In this document: piece by piece, positions 11,521-21,849 of the stretch | How the letters are laid out: each line of letters begins with the position of its first letter | Position numbering within the stretch: position 1 is the stretch's first letter | Assembly (NCBI GenBank): GCA_958295665.1 | Contig: OY282559.1 | Span: 259,414,245-259,478,244 of the forward strand | Source of the DNA: Tipula vernalis | Taxonomy: Eukaryota > Arthropoda > Insecta > Diptera > Tipulidae | DNA length: 64,000 bases | Direction: 5' to 3' | Translations under genes and position numbers: made by a program | Notes under the pieces: model-generated | The model's input: only the letters and a program-made list of their open reading frames with translations | Told to the model about the DNA's origin: nothing | Database searches by the model: none

Positions 11521-11644
11521 TACAAATTCAAAGCATTTAATCAATTTAGCTAATTTTTATATTAAAACAACTTAAGTTATTTTTAAATAATTTTAATTGA
11601 AAAGAAAATATTTTCCTTATTGTAACAATATTTTACCAAATTTT

Positions 11645-11692
11645 TTAGAAGATCGATTTCGGATTGACTCCTTCTTCGGTTCTTTTTCTAAC
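11645..11692 (-). ncRNA. Hammerhead-ribozyme-like motif in Penelope pseudo-LTR
   Basis: On the minus strand the order is: stem I 5' side (AGAA), core CCGAAGA (consensus CUGANGA with one change), a GGA/TCC stem II closed by GTCAA, GAAA, a short ATCGAT stem III, and a predicted cut after ATC followed by TTCT, which pairs with AGAA. Hammerhead motifs have been reported in Penelope-like elements, so the location fits. The U4 change may reduce or abolish self-cleavage. The same motif recurs at 14501-14546. Confidence 0.45.
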
Positions 11693-11879
11693 AACTATTA
11701 TTTATTCTTAAAATTACACTATTTATACTATGTTTTAGATGGGGTGTTATTTAGCTCCTCCTACTTATGAACTATGTACGTTTAATTTAATTGTTTATTA
11801 TTTATTCCCTTCTACTTTTCTTAATAATATGGATGATGAGTGTTGATTTTATCATTCTACAAGTTGTTGTTGTCTTTGT

Positions 11880-14095
11880 TTTTATGTATTTCTAATTCCT
11901 CTAGCCTATTTAGTGTTTGTCCTTTTTTAATTCTATGTAATATTTTCAGGTTTGAATTGAAATCTGTATACGTATGTTTCTCTGATTTTATGTGTTGTGC
12001 ATAATTTGATTTGGGTTCTGTTTTTCTAATATCGCTAATGTGTTCTTTGAATCACTTTTCGAATGATCGGCCAGTTTGACCAACGTAGAATGTGGGACAA
12101 TTATTGCATTTAATTTTGTATATACCAGTATCTGTTGGTTGTCCTTGTTTATATTATTTTAGTTTTTGTTCTATTTTATTGTTGGTTTTGTAAACAGTCT
12201 TGTATCCTAGCCTATTGAATGTTTTGTGTATTATGTTGCTTGTGATAGTTGGTTTAGTTTCATTTTAATTCTATTGTTAATTTTGTCTATTACAGTTGAT
12301 TTGTATCCGTTTCTATTTGCTATGTGTTTAATAATGTTTAGTTCGTTATCGTAGTCGTTTTTGCACATTGGTATATTATTAAGTCTGTGTATAACGTGGT
12401 TGTAAGCTGATATTTTATGTTGGTAGGGATGGTGTGAATCGTAATGGATTGTATGGTCCGTTTGAGTCGGTTTTCTATAAACTCTGAAGGAGTGTTTGGA
12501 GTTATTGTTTTTTATTGTGAGATCTAAAAAGTTAATTTCTTTGTCCGTTTCAGTTTCTAAAGTGAACTTTATTGTTGGTTGTTTATTGTTTATGTGCTGA
12601 TGTAGTTTATCTAGTTGTCTTGATGAACCGTTAAATAATAAGATGATATCGTCGACGTACATGTACCATTAAATTATGTTATTACGATATATGTTGTTTG
12701 CGTTTAAGACGTATTTATTTTCAAATTCGTTAAGGTATATATCAGGTAGTGTTCCTGAAAGTGAGCTTCCCATCGGTAATCCTTCAGTTTGTATGTAGAA
12801 TTCGTTATTGTATGTGAATTAGTTTTGTTTTGTGATTTCAGTTAATAAATTGGTTATCCCGTTTGTATCTATTTTTTCACCCCATTTGTATCTATTCTTT
12901 TCACCCGCAATTTTCTTATTATTTCTATGGTTTCTTTAATTGGTATGTTAGTGTACATGTTGGTTATGTCAAACGAAGCTAGTTTGGCGCTATTTGGAAT
13001 TTTAACTAATTTTATCTTATCTATTAATTCTAAGTTATTTTTTAGTGAATAATTATTTTCTAATTTGATGTATTCTTTTAACAATTTGTTGATATGTTTG
13101 GCTATTTTATACGTCGGTGCTGTGATGAAATTTACTAACGGTCTCATTGGTGTGTTTTCTTTATGTATTTTCGGCAATCCTTTGATGCTTGGCGAAATAG
13201 GTTTTATTACTTTACACGATCTGATGGTTCTATCACTTAGGATGCTTGTTGATTTATTTATGATTTGTTTTATTTTTGCGTGATAATCGTTGGTTGGATC
13301 AGCTGGTAATTTTTGAATATTGTTGTTTTCGATGTATTGCTGGATTTTCTTGTTATATTCTGTAGTTGACATTATGACTATCGTGTTGCCTTTGTTAGAT
13401 TTTGTAACTATTGAGTTGTTGGTTGTTATTTTATCCACTATGTTTCTTATTAATTTTGCTTCTGCTGTTTTGTTATTATGCACTTGTTTATTTTTATTTT
13501 CACTTTTCTTGAGGTCGTTTACGATTAATGTTCTGATTTCTTGTTGATCTTGGTTTTTGGTTTTTAATATTGAATTTTCAATGTTCAATAAATATTTATT
13601 GAAATTTTTGATGTTGTTGGTTGGATTTAAACAATGTTTGAATCCTTTCTCCAATAATTTGATTTCTTGTTTGCTAAGTTCAATATCTGTATAGTTTTCT
13701 AATCTATTATTGAATTTATGGATTGTTTGTTGGGTTTCACTGTTACTATTAATGTTATTTTCACTATTATTATCATTATTATTATCACTATTATTATCAC
13801 AATTAATAGTAAGATTATTTAATTTAGTGTAGAGTTCTTTAATTACTGTATTTAACCATATAACTTGCGCTTTTTGTTTTGTTGTTTGTGCTGCTGTTGA
13901 TTTGTCGTTGATTTTGATATTAATATACGAGTAGTTTAGTGTTAATTTGAGCTTTCTGCATGTTTTGTTAAAAAATAGGTTTAGTTTATTTTTGCGTAAT
14001 TTTAATAATTTGTAATAGTAGTTATTCACAATATCACTAGGTACTATATGAGTTATAATGGTGTATATCCATTTTGCTTGTGTATATTTTGTCAC
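11880..14095 (-). pseudogene. Penelope-like RT with GIY-YIG endonuclease, interrupted
   Basis: The first block (14095-12869) starts MTKYTQAKWIYTIITHIV and includes an Asn-rich linker, KSNKGNTIVIM, KGLPKIHKENTPMRPLVNF and SFDITNMYTNIPIKETIE, which are Penelope-type RT motifs 1-3. 12870-12663 continues in other frames with EGLPMGSSLSG. 12662-12231 carries the catalytic YVDDIILLF and KEINFLDLTI. 12140-11880 gives the GIY-YIG domain (TGIYKIKCNNCPTFYVGQTG), after one or more stops. A 22-23 bp tandem duplication at 12862-12906 (unit TTTGTATCTATT...) breaks the RT between fingers and palm. GIY-YIG-type PLEs cut DNA to prime integration. This copy cannot make a full product. Confidence 0.82.
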
Positions 14096-14157
14096 TTATA
14101 AATTTAAAATAAAACAACTTTAGTTATTTTTTTAAATAATTTTAATTAAAAAAATAT

Positions 14158-14705
14158 ATATTAGAAAAACAAAACCCAAACCCAATTAAGCACAAAAAAT
14201 AAAATCAGAGAAACATACGTATACAGATTTCAATTCAAACCTGAAAATATTACATAGAATTATAAAAGGACAAACACTAAATAGGCTAGAGGAATTAGAA
14301 ATTCCATAAAAACAAAGACAACAACAACTTGTTGAATGATAAAATCAACACTCATCATCCATATTATTAACAAAAGTAGAAGGGAATAAATAATAAACAA
14401 TTAAATTAAACGTACATAGTTCATAAGTAGGAGGAGCTAAATAACACCCCATCTAAAACATAGTATAAATAATATAATTTTAAGAATAAATAATAGTTGT
14501 TAAAAAAAGAACCGAAGAAGGAGTCAATCCGAAATCGATCTTCCAAAAAAAAAAAAAAAAAATGTTGTAAAATATTGTTACTATTTATAAGGAAAATATT
14601 TTGTATTCAATTAAAATTATTTAAAAATAACTTAAGTTGTTTTCTTCAAAATGTATAAGTGACAAAATATACACAAGCAAAATGGATATACACCATTATA
14701 ACTAA
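14158..14705 (+). mobile_element. Inverted partial Penelope-like copy: pseudo-LTR plus start of ORF
   Basis: 14158-14640 is the reverse complement of about 12030-11575 with small differences. It covers the GIY-YIG end, the 3' region and the hammerhead-like motif. It runs directly into 14641-14702, which matches the first about 60 bp of the family's ORF (inverse of 14095-14040), then stops. That is the expected order for a 5' pseudo-LTR followed by a truncated body. Together with 11560-14150 it makes a head-to-head inverted pair about 3.1 kb long. Confidence 0.75.
14501..14546 (+). ncRNA. Second copy of the Penelope hammerhead-like motif
   Basis: Core CCGAAGA is at 14512-14518, stem II GGA/TCC at 14520-14522 and 14528-14530, GAAA at 14531-14534, TCGATC at 14535-14540 with the predicted cut after 14540. 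Stem I is shorter here (AGAA against TTCC). The core is unchanged from the copy at 11645-11692 although flanking bases differ. Confidence 0.42.
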
Positions 14706-14863
14706 TTTTGATAACGTCAAAATTCTCGATAAACAAACCAATTTTAGAAAAAGATCGATTTTGGAAATGTTATATATTAAAACAAGTACAAATTCGATTA
14801 ATATTGTAGAAGATTATGGTTATTGGCAACTCGTATGATTTATTTATATAAGCTTTTTGTCTC

Positions 14864-14873
14864 ATACTCGTTT
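14864..14873 (+). repeat. Target site duplication, left (LINE)
   Basis: ATACTCGTTT directly precedes the LINE 5' end and equals 19334-19343. The first A on the right copy may belong to the poly(A) tail. Confidence 0.8.
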
Positions 14874-14937
14874 CAATGACCCACTACCAACTTGTACTGG
14901 TTAGGTTGGTAGTTGATACATAACCAGTTTTAAAGCA

Positions 14938-16496
14938 ATGAATACAACGCAAAAAGGAAACAATACCCCAGGTGGTAAACCAACTACCCAGTTGGCTAAT
15001 CCACCCTCTTACGAGGCTGGCTCAATGGATTCTGGGGTGAGCCAATCATTGCTAAACCCATTCGAAAGAAGTTCAATGTTGTTAAGATCACCAAACCATC
15101 ATACTAACTCTGCAAATCAGCAGAAAGACGAAAACGCTGAACTCTATCGAAAACTCAGTGAAGTAGATGTACTTTTAACCCAACTAAGAAGCGAAATTGA
15201 AAAACTAAAAAAGAAAATGAAGAATTAAAGAAGCCCAAACCAATGGAGATTTCTGAAAACCCGCTAACTTGTTATAATGAAACAAGTACTCACACCAGCT
15301 ATAACAATGAGTTCCATACTGATGAAGAGGATCTCATGAGAGAAACAGATTGGGTACTGAAAAGGAAGAAAAGACCTACCAAAAAACGAAAAGCAGAATT
15401 CTCGCCTGAAGTTGGAGATCATTCGCAAGCTAATGTATTAGTAACTGGTGATACTAATACCAAACGAGCTCACCAGCAACAGCAACAAAATCGGCAACAA
15501 AAGGTTGTACCGAAAGAAAAGGCGCCTCCGCCAATCAATGTAATCGGCATAACAGAATTTGCTAGCATACAATCTTTAATGAAATCAGTGACAGCTAAGG
15601 AATATAGAGTAGTGTCACTAAACAATAACGTGTGGAATATCAATACACCGGATTCCGATACATATAGAGCTCTAGCAACAAAGCTCAATGCGGAAGGTAA
15701 AGAATGGTTCACATACGAAGATAAAAACGAACGCGCAATTAAGGTTATGGCCAGAGGCCTTCATCCAACGTGTACGAAGGAGGACATAATTGAGGATCTA
15801 AAGGCAAGAGATCTGCAAATAGAAGATGCAGTAAACATCCTAAAACGAGAGAGAGGTGAGAACAATCAAGTCAAAAAAAGGGGGCTTCCACTCTTCATGC
15901 TTACGTTTAACAAAAAGGAGAAAGTTGAAAACATCTTCAACATCAAAGCAATTCTCAATATGAGGGTTAAAATAGAACTGCTTAAGAAAAACACGAGGCT
16001 AATACCTCAATGCAAAAAATGCCAAGGTTTCAATCACACGCAAAAATATTGCAGACGGGAGCCAAGATGCGTAAAATGTGCTGGAAAACACAACGCGAAA
16101 GAGTGTACAGAAAGTAGAAACACCCCTGCAAAATGTATAAACTGTAAAGGGCATCATCCTGCAAATTATAAAGGCTGTGAAGTAGCCAAAGAACTTCAAA
16201 GACTAAGAAACAAAACGCATCAGTTTCCTCAAAACCCTAGGGTTACCAGAGAAGAAAAACCAACTAAAACCCAAGCGGAGCCAAAACCACCAGGTATTGG
16301 TACAGAGCGAAAAAGTTATTCACAAATTGTACAGCAATCATCTAATGCTACGAATGATAACCCCCTTGAAAGGATTTGTCGAAGCATAGAAGCCATAAAT
16401 ATAAGGCTAGCAAAGCAAGAACATGGTCTAGAAGCTTTATATAAGCGTCTAGATATGCATCAAACCTTGAACGAGGCAACAGCCCTCATATACTAA
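14938..16496 (+). CDS. LINE ORF1: gag-like nucleic-acid-binding protein, split by a -1 shift
   Basis: Translation from ATG 14938 gives 96 codons, with a Ser/Pro-rich start and a coiled-coil segment (ELYRKLSEVDVLLTQLRSEI), then stops at 15226. The -1 frame continues without a stop to TAA 16494-16496. Alternatively a separate start lies at ATG 15243. The second part has a basic nuclear-localisation-like patch (KRKKRPTKKRK), an RRM/PRE-like region (about 15530-15990) and three CCHC zinc knuckles (CKKCQGFNHTQKYC, CVKCAGKHNAKEC, CINCKGHHPANYKGC). The protein would bind element RNA as a chaperone. The shift occurs at A AAA AAG (15207-15213), which is either a one-base deletion or a genuine slippery site. 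Only one base separates its stop from the ORF2 ATG. Confidence 0.8.
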
Positions 16497-16497
16497 A

Positions 16498-19177
16498 ATG
16501 AGCAGATCATTAAGAATTGTCACCTGGAACGCGAACGGACTAGCGCAACATGTTCCAGAGCTAGAAATTTTCCTAAATTTAGAAAAAATAGATATCTGCC
16601 TTATATCGGAGAGCCATTTGACAAAAACATCATTTATTAAAATACGTGATTATGAATGTTACCATGCTGTTCACCCAGGAGGAAAACCCAGAGGAGGATC
16701 AACAGTAATAGTGAAAAAGAATCTCAAACACTATGAAGAACCTAGTATAGAAGAGGAAAGTATGCAAGTTAAAACCATAAAAGTTGAAACTAACAATAAT
16801 AATGAATACAGTATTTCCTCTATCTACTGCCCTCCACGCTATAATCTAAACAAAGAAGATTATAATAGACTCTTTAGATCACTAGGATCCAATTTTATTA
16901 TTGGTGGTGACTTTAATGCAAAAAACACCTATTGGGGATCAAGACTTACAACCCATAAAGGAAAAGATCTATTCGAAGCCGGACGAATAAATAACTGCAA
17001 GTTCCCCTCTGGAGGTAAACCAACATACTGGCCTGCTGATATAAATAAAATACCAGATCTCATTGATTTTTATGTAACGAAAGGAATCTTCGAGGTTTAC
17101 ATGTGCATCGAAAACAGCGAAGGGATATATTCCGATCATACACCTGTTATCATGACACTCAGCACAATGATAATTAATAAGGATAACCTGCCTAAATTAA
17201 CAAATAATAGAACTAACTCGGACCTATTCCAAGAACTAATTGAAATGCAAATAAATCTACGAGTGCCGATTAAAACACCGGTACAGTTGGAAGACGAACT
17301 AGAGGTATTTAACAGTACTATTCAACAAGCAGCATGGGAAAGTTCTCCTGCTAGTCACACCGAATTCCGTAGGAACCTAAATTATCCTATTGAGGTCAGA
17401 GAGTTAGTTAGAGAGAAACGGAAGGCAAGAAAAACCTGGCAAAGGACACGCGCCCCGGAAAACAAAAAAAATCCTCAATTTTCTATGCAATAAACTAAAA
17501 CAACTTATAAAAGAAATTAAGAATGAAACTATTAACAAGTACTTAAATGGTCTCACCGAACATAAAGATACTGATTACTCTCTTTGGAAAGCAACAAAGG
17601 GATTAAAAAGAACCAAAACGCATGTGCCCCCTATTAAAAATGGGGAAGGAACCTGGGCCAAAAGCGACAAGCAAAAAGCTATTTTATTTGCAGCTCACTT
17701 GGAAGACACCTTTCAACCGTTACCTAGGCAAACAGCAGATGAAAACATAATAACAGTTAGCAAAATTGATGAATATAATATTCGATGTGTAACATTACAG
17801 GAATTAGAAAATGAGATCAAGTGTAATTTGAACGCAAAAAAAGCTCCAGGATATGATTTAATTACTGGACAAGTCGTAAAAGCCATTCCCGAGAAGGGAC
17901 TACGAAAATTGGTTCAAATTATCAATGCTGTCTTCAGACTAATATATGTCCCACGGCAATGGAAGGTTGCTGAAGTAATTATGATCCCCAAACCAGGCAA
18001 ACCAGCGAACGATAAAAAGTCGTACAGACCGATTTCATTACTTCCTGTAATTTCAAAATTATTTGAAAAATTACTGCTCAAGAGACTCAAGCCAATAATA
18101 GAAGAGAGAAATTTGATTCCACCACACCAATTTGGATTTAGAGAAAATCACTCTACGATAGAACAAGTTCACAGAATAACGGATATAATCGAAAACTCAC
18201 TTGAGAATAAGAAGATATGCTCCAGCATCTTCTTAGATGTAGCACAAGCTTTCGACAAAGTTTGGCACAAAGGACTTCAATTTAAATTGCATCGAGATCT
18301 ACCAAAGCAATTCTATCAAATTCTTAAATCTTATATCGCAGACCGACATTTCCGTGTAAAATATAACCGAGAGTACTCTGAACTAAAGAGAATATCAGCA
18401 GGCATACCACAGGGTAGCGTACTGGGTCCTATATTGTACATCCTGTACACCAGAGATATGCCAAATACAGAAGGTGCCACCATAGCAACATTTGCAGACG
18501 ATACAGCTATTCTGGCGACTGGAAAGTGTGTATCAGAAGCAACGACCAAACTTCAAAAAGCAACCGACACAGTGAGTAGCTGGACAAAGAAATGGCGCAT
18601 TAGCCTAAACGAAGCAAAATCGGTTCACGTAAACTTCACAAACCAGAAAGTTAACTGGATTCCAGTGAAACTTAATTCAAGGCCGGTTCCAAATGCAAAT
18701 ACAGCCAAATACCTCGGCATGACTCTCGATTGCAAGCTTAGATGGAAAGAGCATGTTAAAAAGAAAAAAGAAGAATTGAACATTAAATATAGGAAAATGT
18801 ATTGGCTAATAGGTAGAAACTCTGAGCTTACAATACATAACAAATTGCTATTATATCAGCAAATACTTAAACCAGTATGGACCTACGGTATTCAACTTTG
18901 GGGTTGTACCAAGAAGACAAATGTACAAATGATTCAATGTTTTCAAAACAAAGTGCTGCGTGGCATTGTAAACGCACCATGGTACATAAGAAATGATAAC
19001 CTCCATAGGGGCTTAAATATGGAATATGTAAGTGAAGAAATACAAAATCATGCGAAGGAACACATTCAGCGGATATCTCGGCACCAAAATGCAGACATAC
19101 GAAGTTTGTTGGATACCACCAATGCAGTAAGAAGACTTCAAAGGCAGAAACCTTTGGAATTGGGCAGTTGTATTTAA
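16498..19177 (+). pseudogene. LINE ORF2: APE endonuclease and reverse transcriptase, one frameshift
   Basis: From ATG 16498: an apurinic-like endonuclease (RIVTWNANGL, LISESHLT, IIGGDFNAKNTYWGS, SDHTPVIMTLS; about residues 1-230), then a linker. The reading frame breaks near 17463-17470 in a run of eight A, one more than the next frame needs. The continuation, open from about 17470 to TAA 19175, has the RT: SYRPISLLPVISKLFEKLL, SSIFLDVAQAFDKVWH, GIPQGSVLGPILY, FADDTAIL and a C-terminal thumb (PVWTYGIQLWG). No RNase H domain is seen. All catalytic motifs are intact, so a single-base run error is the only visible defect. If the run length is a sequencing error, the gene would be whole. Confidence 0.85.
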
Positions 19178-19333
19178 TTCGGATAGAGAAAAATAATTAC
19201 TATGTAAATTCAAACGGGAGTAACCATTGGGCTACTGCCCGTCAAATGTGAATCTTCATTTAAGAAAGATAAATTACTAAATGATTTGTAAATCAGTTGT
19301 AATATTAAATAAAGGAAAAAAAAAAAAAAAAAA

Positions 19334-19343
19334 ATACTCGTTT
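19334..19343 (+). repeat. Target site duplication, right (LINE)
   Basis: ATACTCGTTT follows the poly(A) tail and equals 14864-14873. Confidence 0.8.
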
Positions 19344-20511
19344 TATTTTTATTCAATTATGCAACCTTTCTACATGAAATCGTTTAGCCAGGAATTTTTT
19401 AAGTGACAAGTCACAAGTTTTTATCAGTGACAAGTTCGCCATTGTAAAAAAAGCTATGGATGGTTTTTCAACGGATTAGCCGAAGTTAAGTTTCTTCTCG
19501 AAAAATCTTCGTCTTTTTTAACTCTTAAAAAATTAAGCCGCAAATCTAATTAAATCTAACCAATATTCGCGCCTTAAGCTTTTCAAACCAATAATCGCGC
19601 TTGTATTTTACAAATCAATAAAATATAATCTCTGGTTGTCAAAGAAGAGATAAATAATTCCATTGCAAAATAGCCAAAGCTTGTTCAAAATCTGTCATCG
19701 CGAATCTTTGGGTAACTCTTCTAAAGCTGGAAATAGCCATACCCGAAAATGTTTTTTTATGTAGAACTCAACTCAAATATGGAAGATTTTCATCCAGAAA
19801 TTGATGATATTTTCCGTTCGTTGGAAGAACTCCACTGGAAGAATCAAAAATAACTTTTTGTTTATTTCCGTTTTTTTTAAAAAAGGTAACTGAAAATGTC
19901 ACAATAACTTTTAGGAAAATATTCAAAAACTGAAACTTATTTTTGAAAATTTAGAGATTGTTCGAATTATTTCCGATTTAACACAGATTTGCTTATGCCG
20001 TAGCAATAATTAGGAAAAGCACATGCGGAAGCAAAAGTATCTAAAAAAAAAAAATAAGAAAGTTACTATCATTTATTAAGCATGAACTCCTCTTACATTT
20101 TTCAAACAATATCCACGTAATCGTTATAGATTCTATGTATTTTGAGCAACAGCTCATTTACAGTGGAATGTACATCAAAAGTCAATCAAAAATCCTACGG
20201 ATGATGCGAGCCCCGTCTTTAAACAGATGATATGCTCCAGCAACCAATGACGCGCTACTTCATCCGCTTTAGGCTACAACTCTGCATAGAGATGAACTTT
20301 TGGTACTCATCAACAGCATAGAGATGAACTTTTGGTACTCATCGCGCTTGTTAAGCAAACGGGAACTGATTTCGTTAGAAATTGAAATGTATCGTCAGAT
20401 TATTGACTTTAGCGTTGAATGTAAGCAAGCACTTCTAAAGATTATAAAGAAAAACAAATTGTAGAAGTTGTAGGAGGTATGCATGTCATGAGAAAATTAA
20501 CAAGTTAAGTA
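19344..20511. other. Non-coding, with one local direct duplication
   Basis: No convincing gene. Small open stretches on + (about 19780-19850 and 20340-20460) look protein-like but match nothing I recognise. A 28-bp segment (GCATAGAGATGAAC...) at 20284-20311 is repeated at 20316-20343 with a 32-bp period. Confidence 0.5.
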
Positions 20512-21195
20512 CCAGGTGTGTAAGTATGAAACCGGAATTTTTTAGTAAAAAGTACACGTTCATCGTATGATAATGGTTAAGAGTATTTTATTCAAAGTAT
20601 TGCCCATTATTAGTTATACATTTTTCCAATTTTCCTGGCAATGCGTGGATGCCACGCCAAAAAAACTCTTGTTCTTTTGAGACAAACTAGTTATCGAGCC
20701 ATTTTCATACATTTTCGTAGGAAGTTAGGTGCTCCTCAGCAAGCTCATGCCCGATCGATACAAATAAGTGATAATCGAACTTAGCCAAGTCTGGCGAGTA
20801 AGCCGCGTATGAAAGTATTTCACAATTAAGTGCTTCCAACGTTTCCTTGACCGGTTTTGCTTTGTGTGATGGTGCATTATTATGAAGTAATACTCTTCTT
20901 ATCCCACCAAATACAGAGCATTGTCTTCCGCCCGAAGCGATTTGGCCTTGCAGTCGATGTCGATGGTTACCCTGGATCAACTCAAGACTTTTTGCGCTTT
21001 GGATTCTCAAAATAGATCCATTTTTCATCGCCAGTCACAATTCGATGGAGAAATGATTTTCTTTTGTATCTGGCGAGCAACATTGTGAGCACATGTTTTT
21101 TCGATTTTCCTGTTGTCTTTCATTTAGTTTATGCGGAACCCATTTTCCCAGCTTTTGGATCTTTCCCATGGCTTTCAAACATATGGAGATGGTAT
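20512..21195 (-). pseudogene. Mariner (mellifera-like) transposase, 3' part with its terminal repeat
   Basis: Reading leftwards: KAGKWVPHKLNERQQENRKN (about 21180-21095), a GDEKWIYF-like block in another frame, LLHNNAPSHKAKPVKETLEALNCEIL, YSPDLAKFDYHLF, then an FFWRGIHALPGK-like C-terminus to about 20590. The second catalytic Asp of the DD34D triad is Asn (HNNAPSH instead of HDNAPSH) and there are frame changes, so it is dead. The left boundary looks intact: TA at 20510-20511 followed by CCAGGTGTGTAAGTATGAAA, a mariner-style inverted terminus. The 5' half of the gene and the other terminus are missing. Confidence 0.8.
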
Positions 21196-21849
21196 TTTTA
21201 TTTTTTAAATGTTTGATACTTCATTTTATTATCAAAATGTTAATGAACTGCAATATAAAATTGCATGACTTTAAACAAAGTATAGGTATGTGAAATTTGT
21301 TATCTATCTATAATTTATTTAAGACTCATTCCTTTAAATTTGACAATTAGATTGCATATTTCATAACAGGTTCGGGTCGAATCGGTTTTTCGATATCGAA
21401 TTTTTTGAAAACTAAAAATTAAGGTATATAGTGCTCATGTATTGACGAGAATTTCGTTTCTGAACCCAATGTAAGCGTCACTGCTCAGAGAGCTCACTGA
21501 CATTGAAATGTATAAGAATTTGCTAGAATTTTTTTTGAATTCAATTTTATATCTGATTTGAATAAAATTGAAATCTTTCGATTTCGTACGAAGCCAACGG
21601 AAGTATCAATTTCTAACCCAAAATAGTTAATTATATCTCAAAATCAAATGGTGCCCAAATTTTTATTTTTTAATTATAGCATTATGTACATAGTTGGACT
21701 TAAAAGTCGGTAAATAAATAAAACTTTTGATCCGAACTTGTTTGCGGGCCACATGAAAATCTATATGGGGAAGAAATTCAGTGAAATTAATGTTACAGTG
21801 TTCGATATAAGGTGGTAAATTCCTTTTATTCTGTCACATTGGAAGATCA
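21196..21849. other. No gene seen
   Basis: A+T-rich sequence without motifs, repeats or plausible reading frames that I can support. Confidence 0.4.

Larger units (their letters stand above)
11560..14150 (-). mobile_element. Penelope-like retroelement (family B), nearly full length
   Basis: Read from right to left: a truncated 5' pseudo-LTR (about 14150-14100), the RT-GIY-YIG coding region, then a 3' region (about 11880-11560). A stretch of about 50 bp (with AACAACTTNAGTTATTTTT) appears at both the 5' side (about 14105-14150) and the 3' end (about 11565-11620), as expected of a pseudo-LTR. The 3' region contains a hammerhead-like motif at 11645-11692. The right side joins head-to-head to an inverted partial copy of the same family. 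Confidence 0.78.
14874..19333 (+). mobile_element. Full-length Jockey-type LINE (about 4.46 kb)
   Basis: 5' UTR, ORF1 (zinc-knuckle protein), ORF2 (APE endonuclease plus RT), 3' UTR and a poly(A) tail (about 19317-19333, after AATAAA). A 10-bp direct repeat, ATACTCGTTT, lies at 14864-14873 and 19334-19343, supporting target-primed insertion of a full-length copy. Two single-base run differences (at 15208-15213 and about 17461-17470) are the only reading-frame breaks I see, so this is a young copy. The clade is judged from architecture (no RNase H, ORF1 with three CCHC knuckles). Confidence 0.88.

Noticed and set aside
13065..13547. Hydrophobic plus-strand ORFs that look like membrane proteins
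   Set aside because: They are antisense shadows of the A+T-rich, Asn/Ile/Lys-rich Penelope RT on the minus strand.
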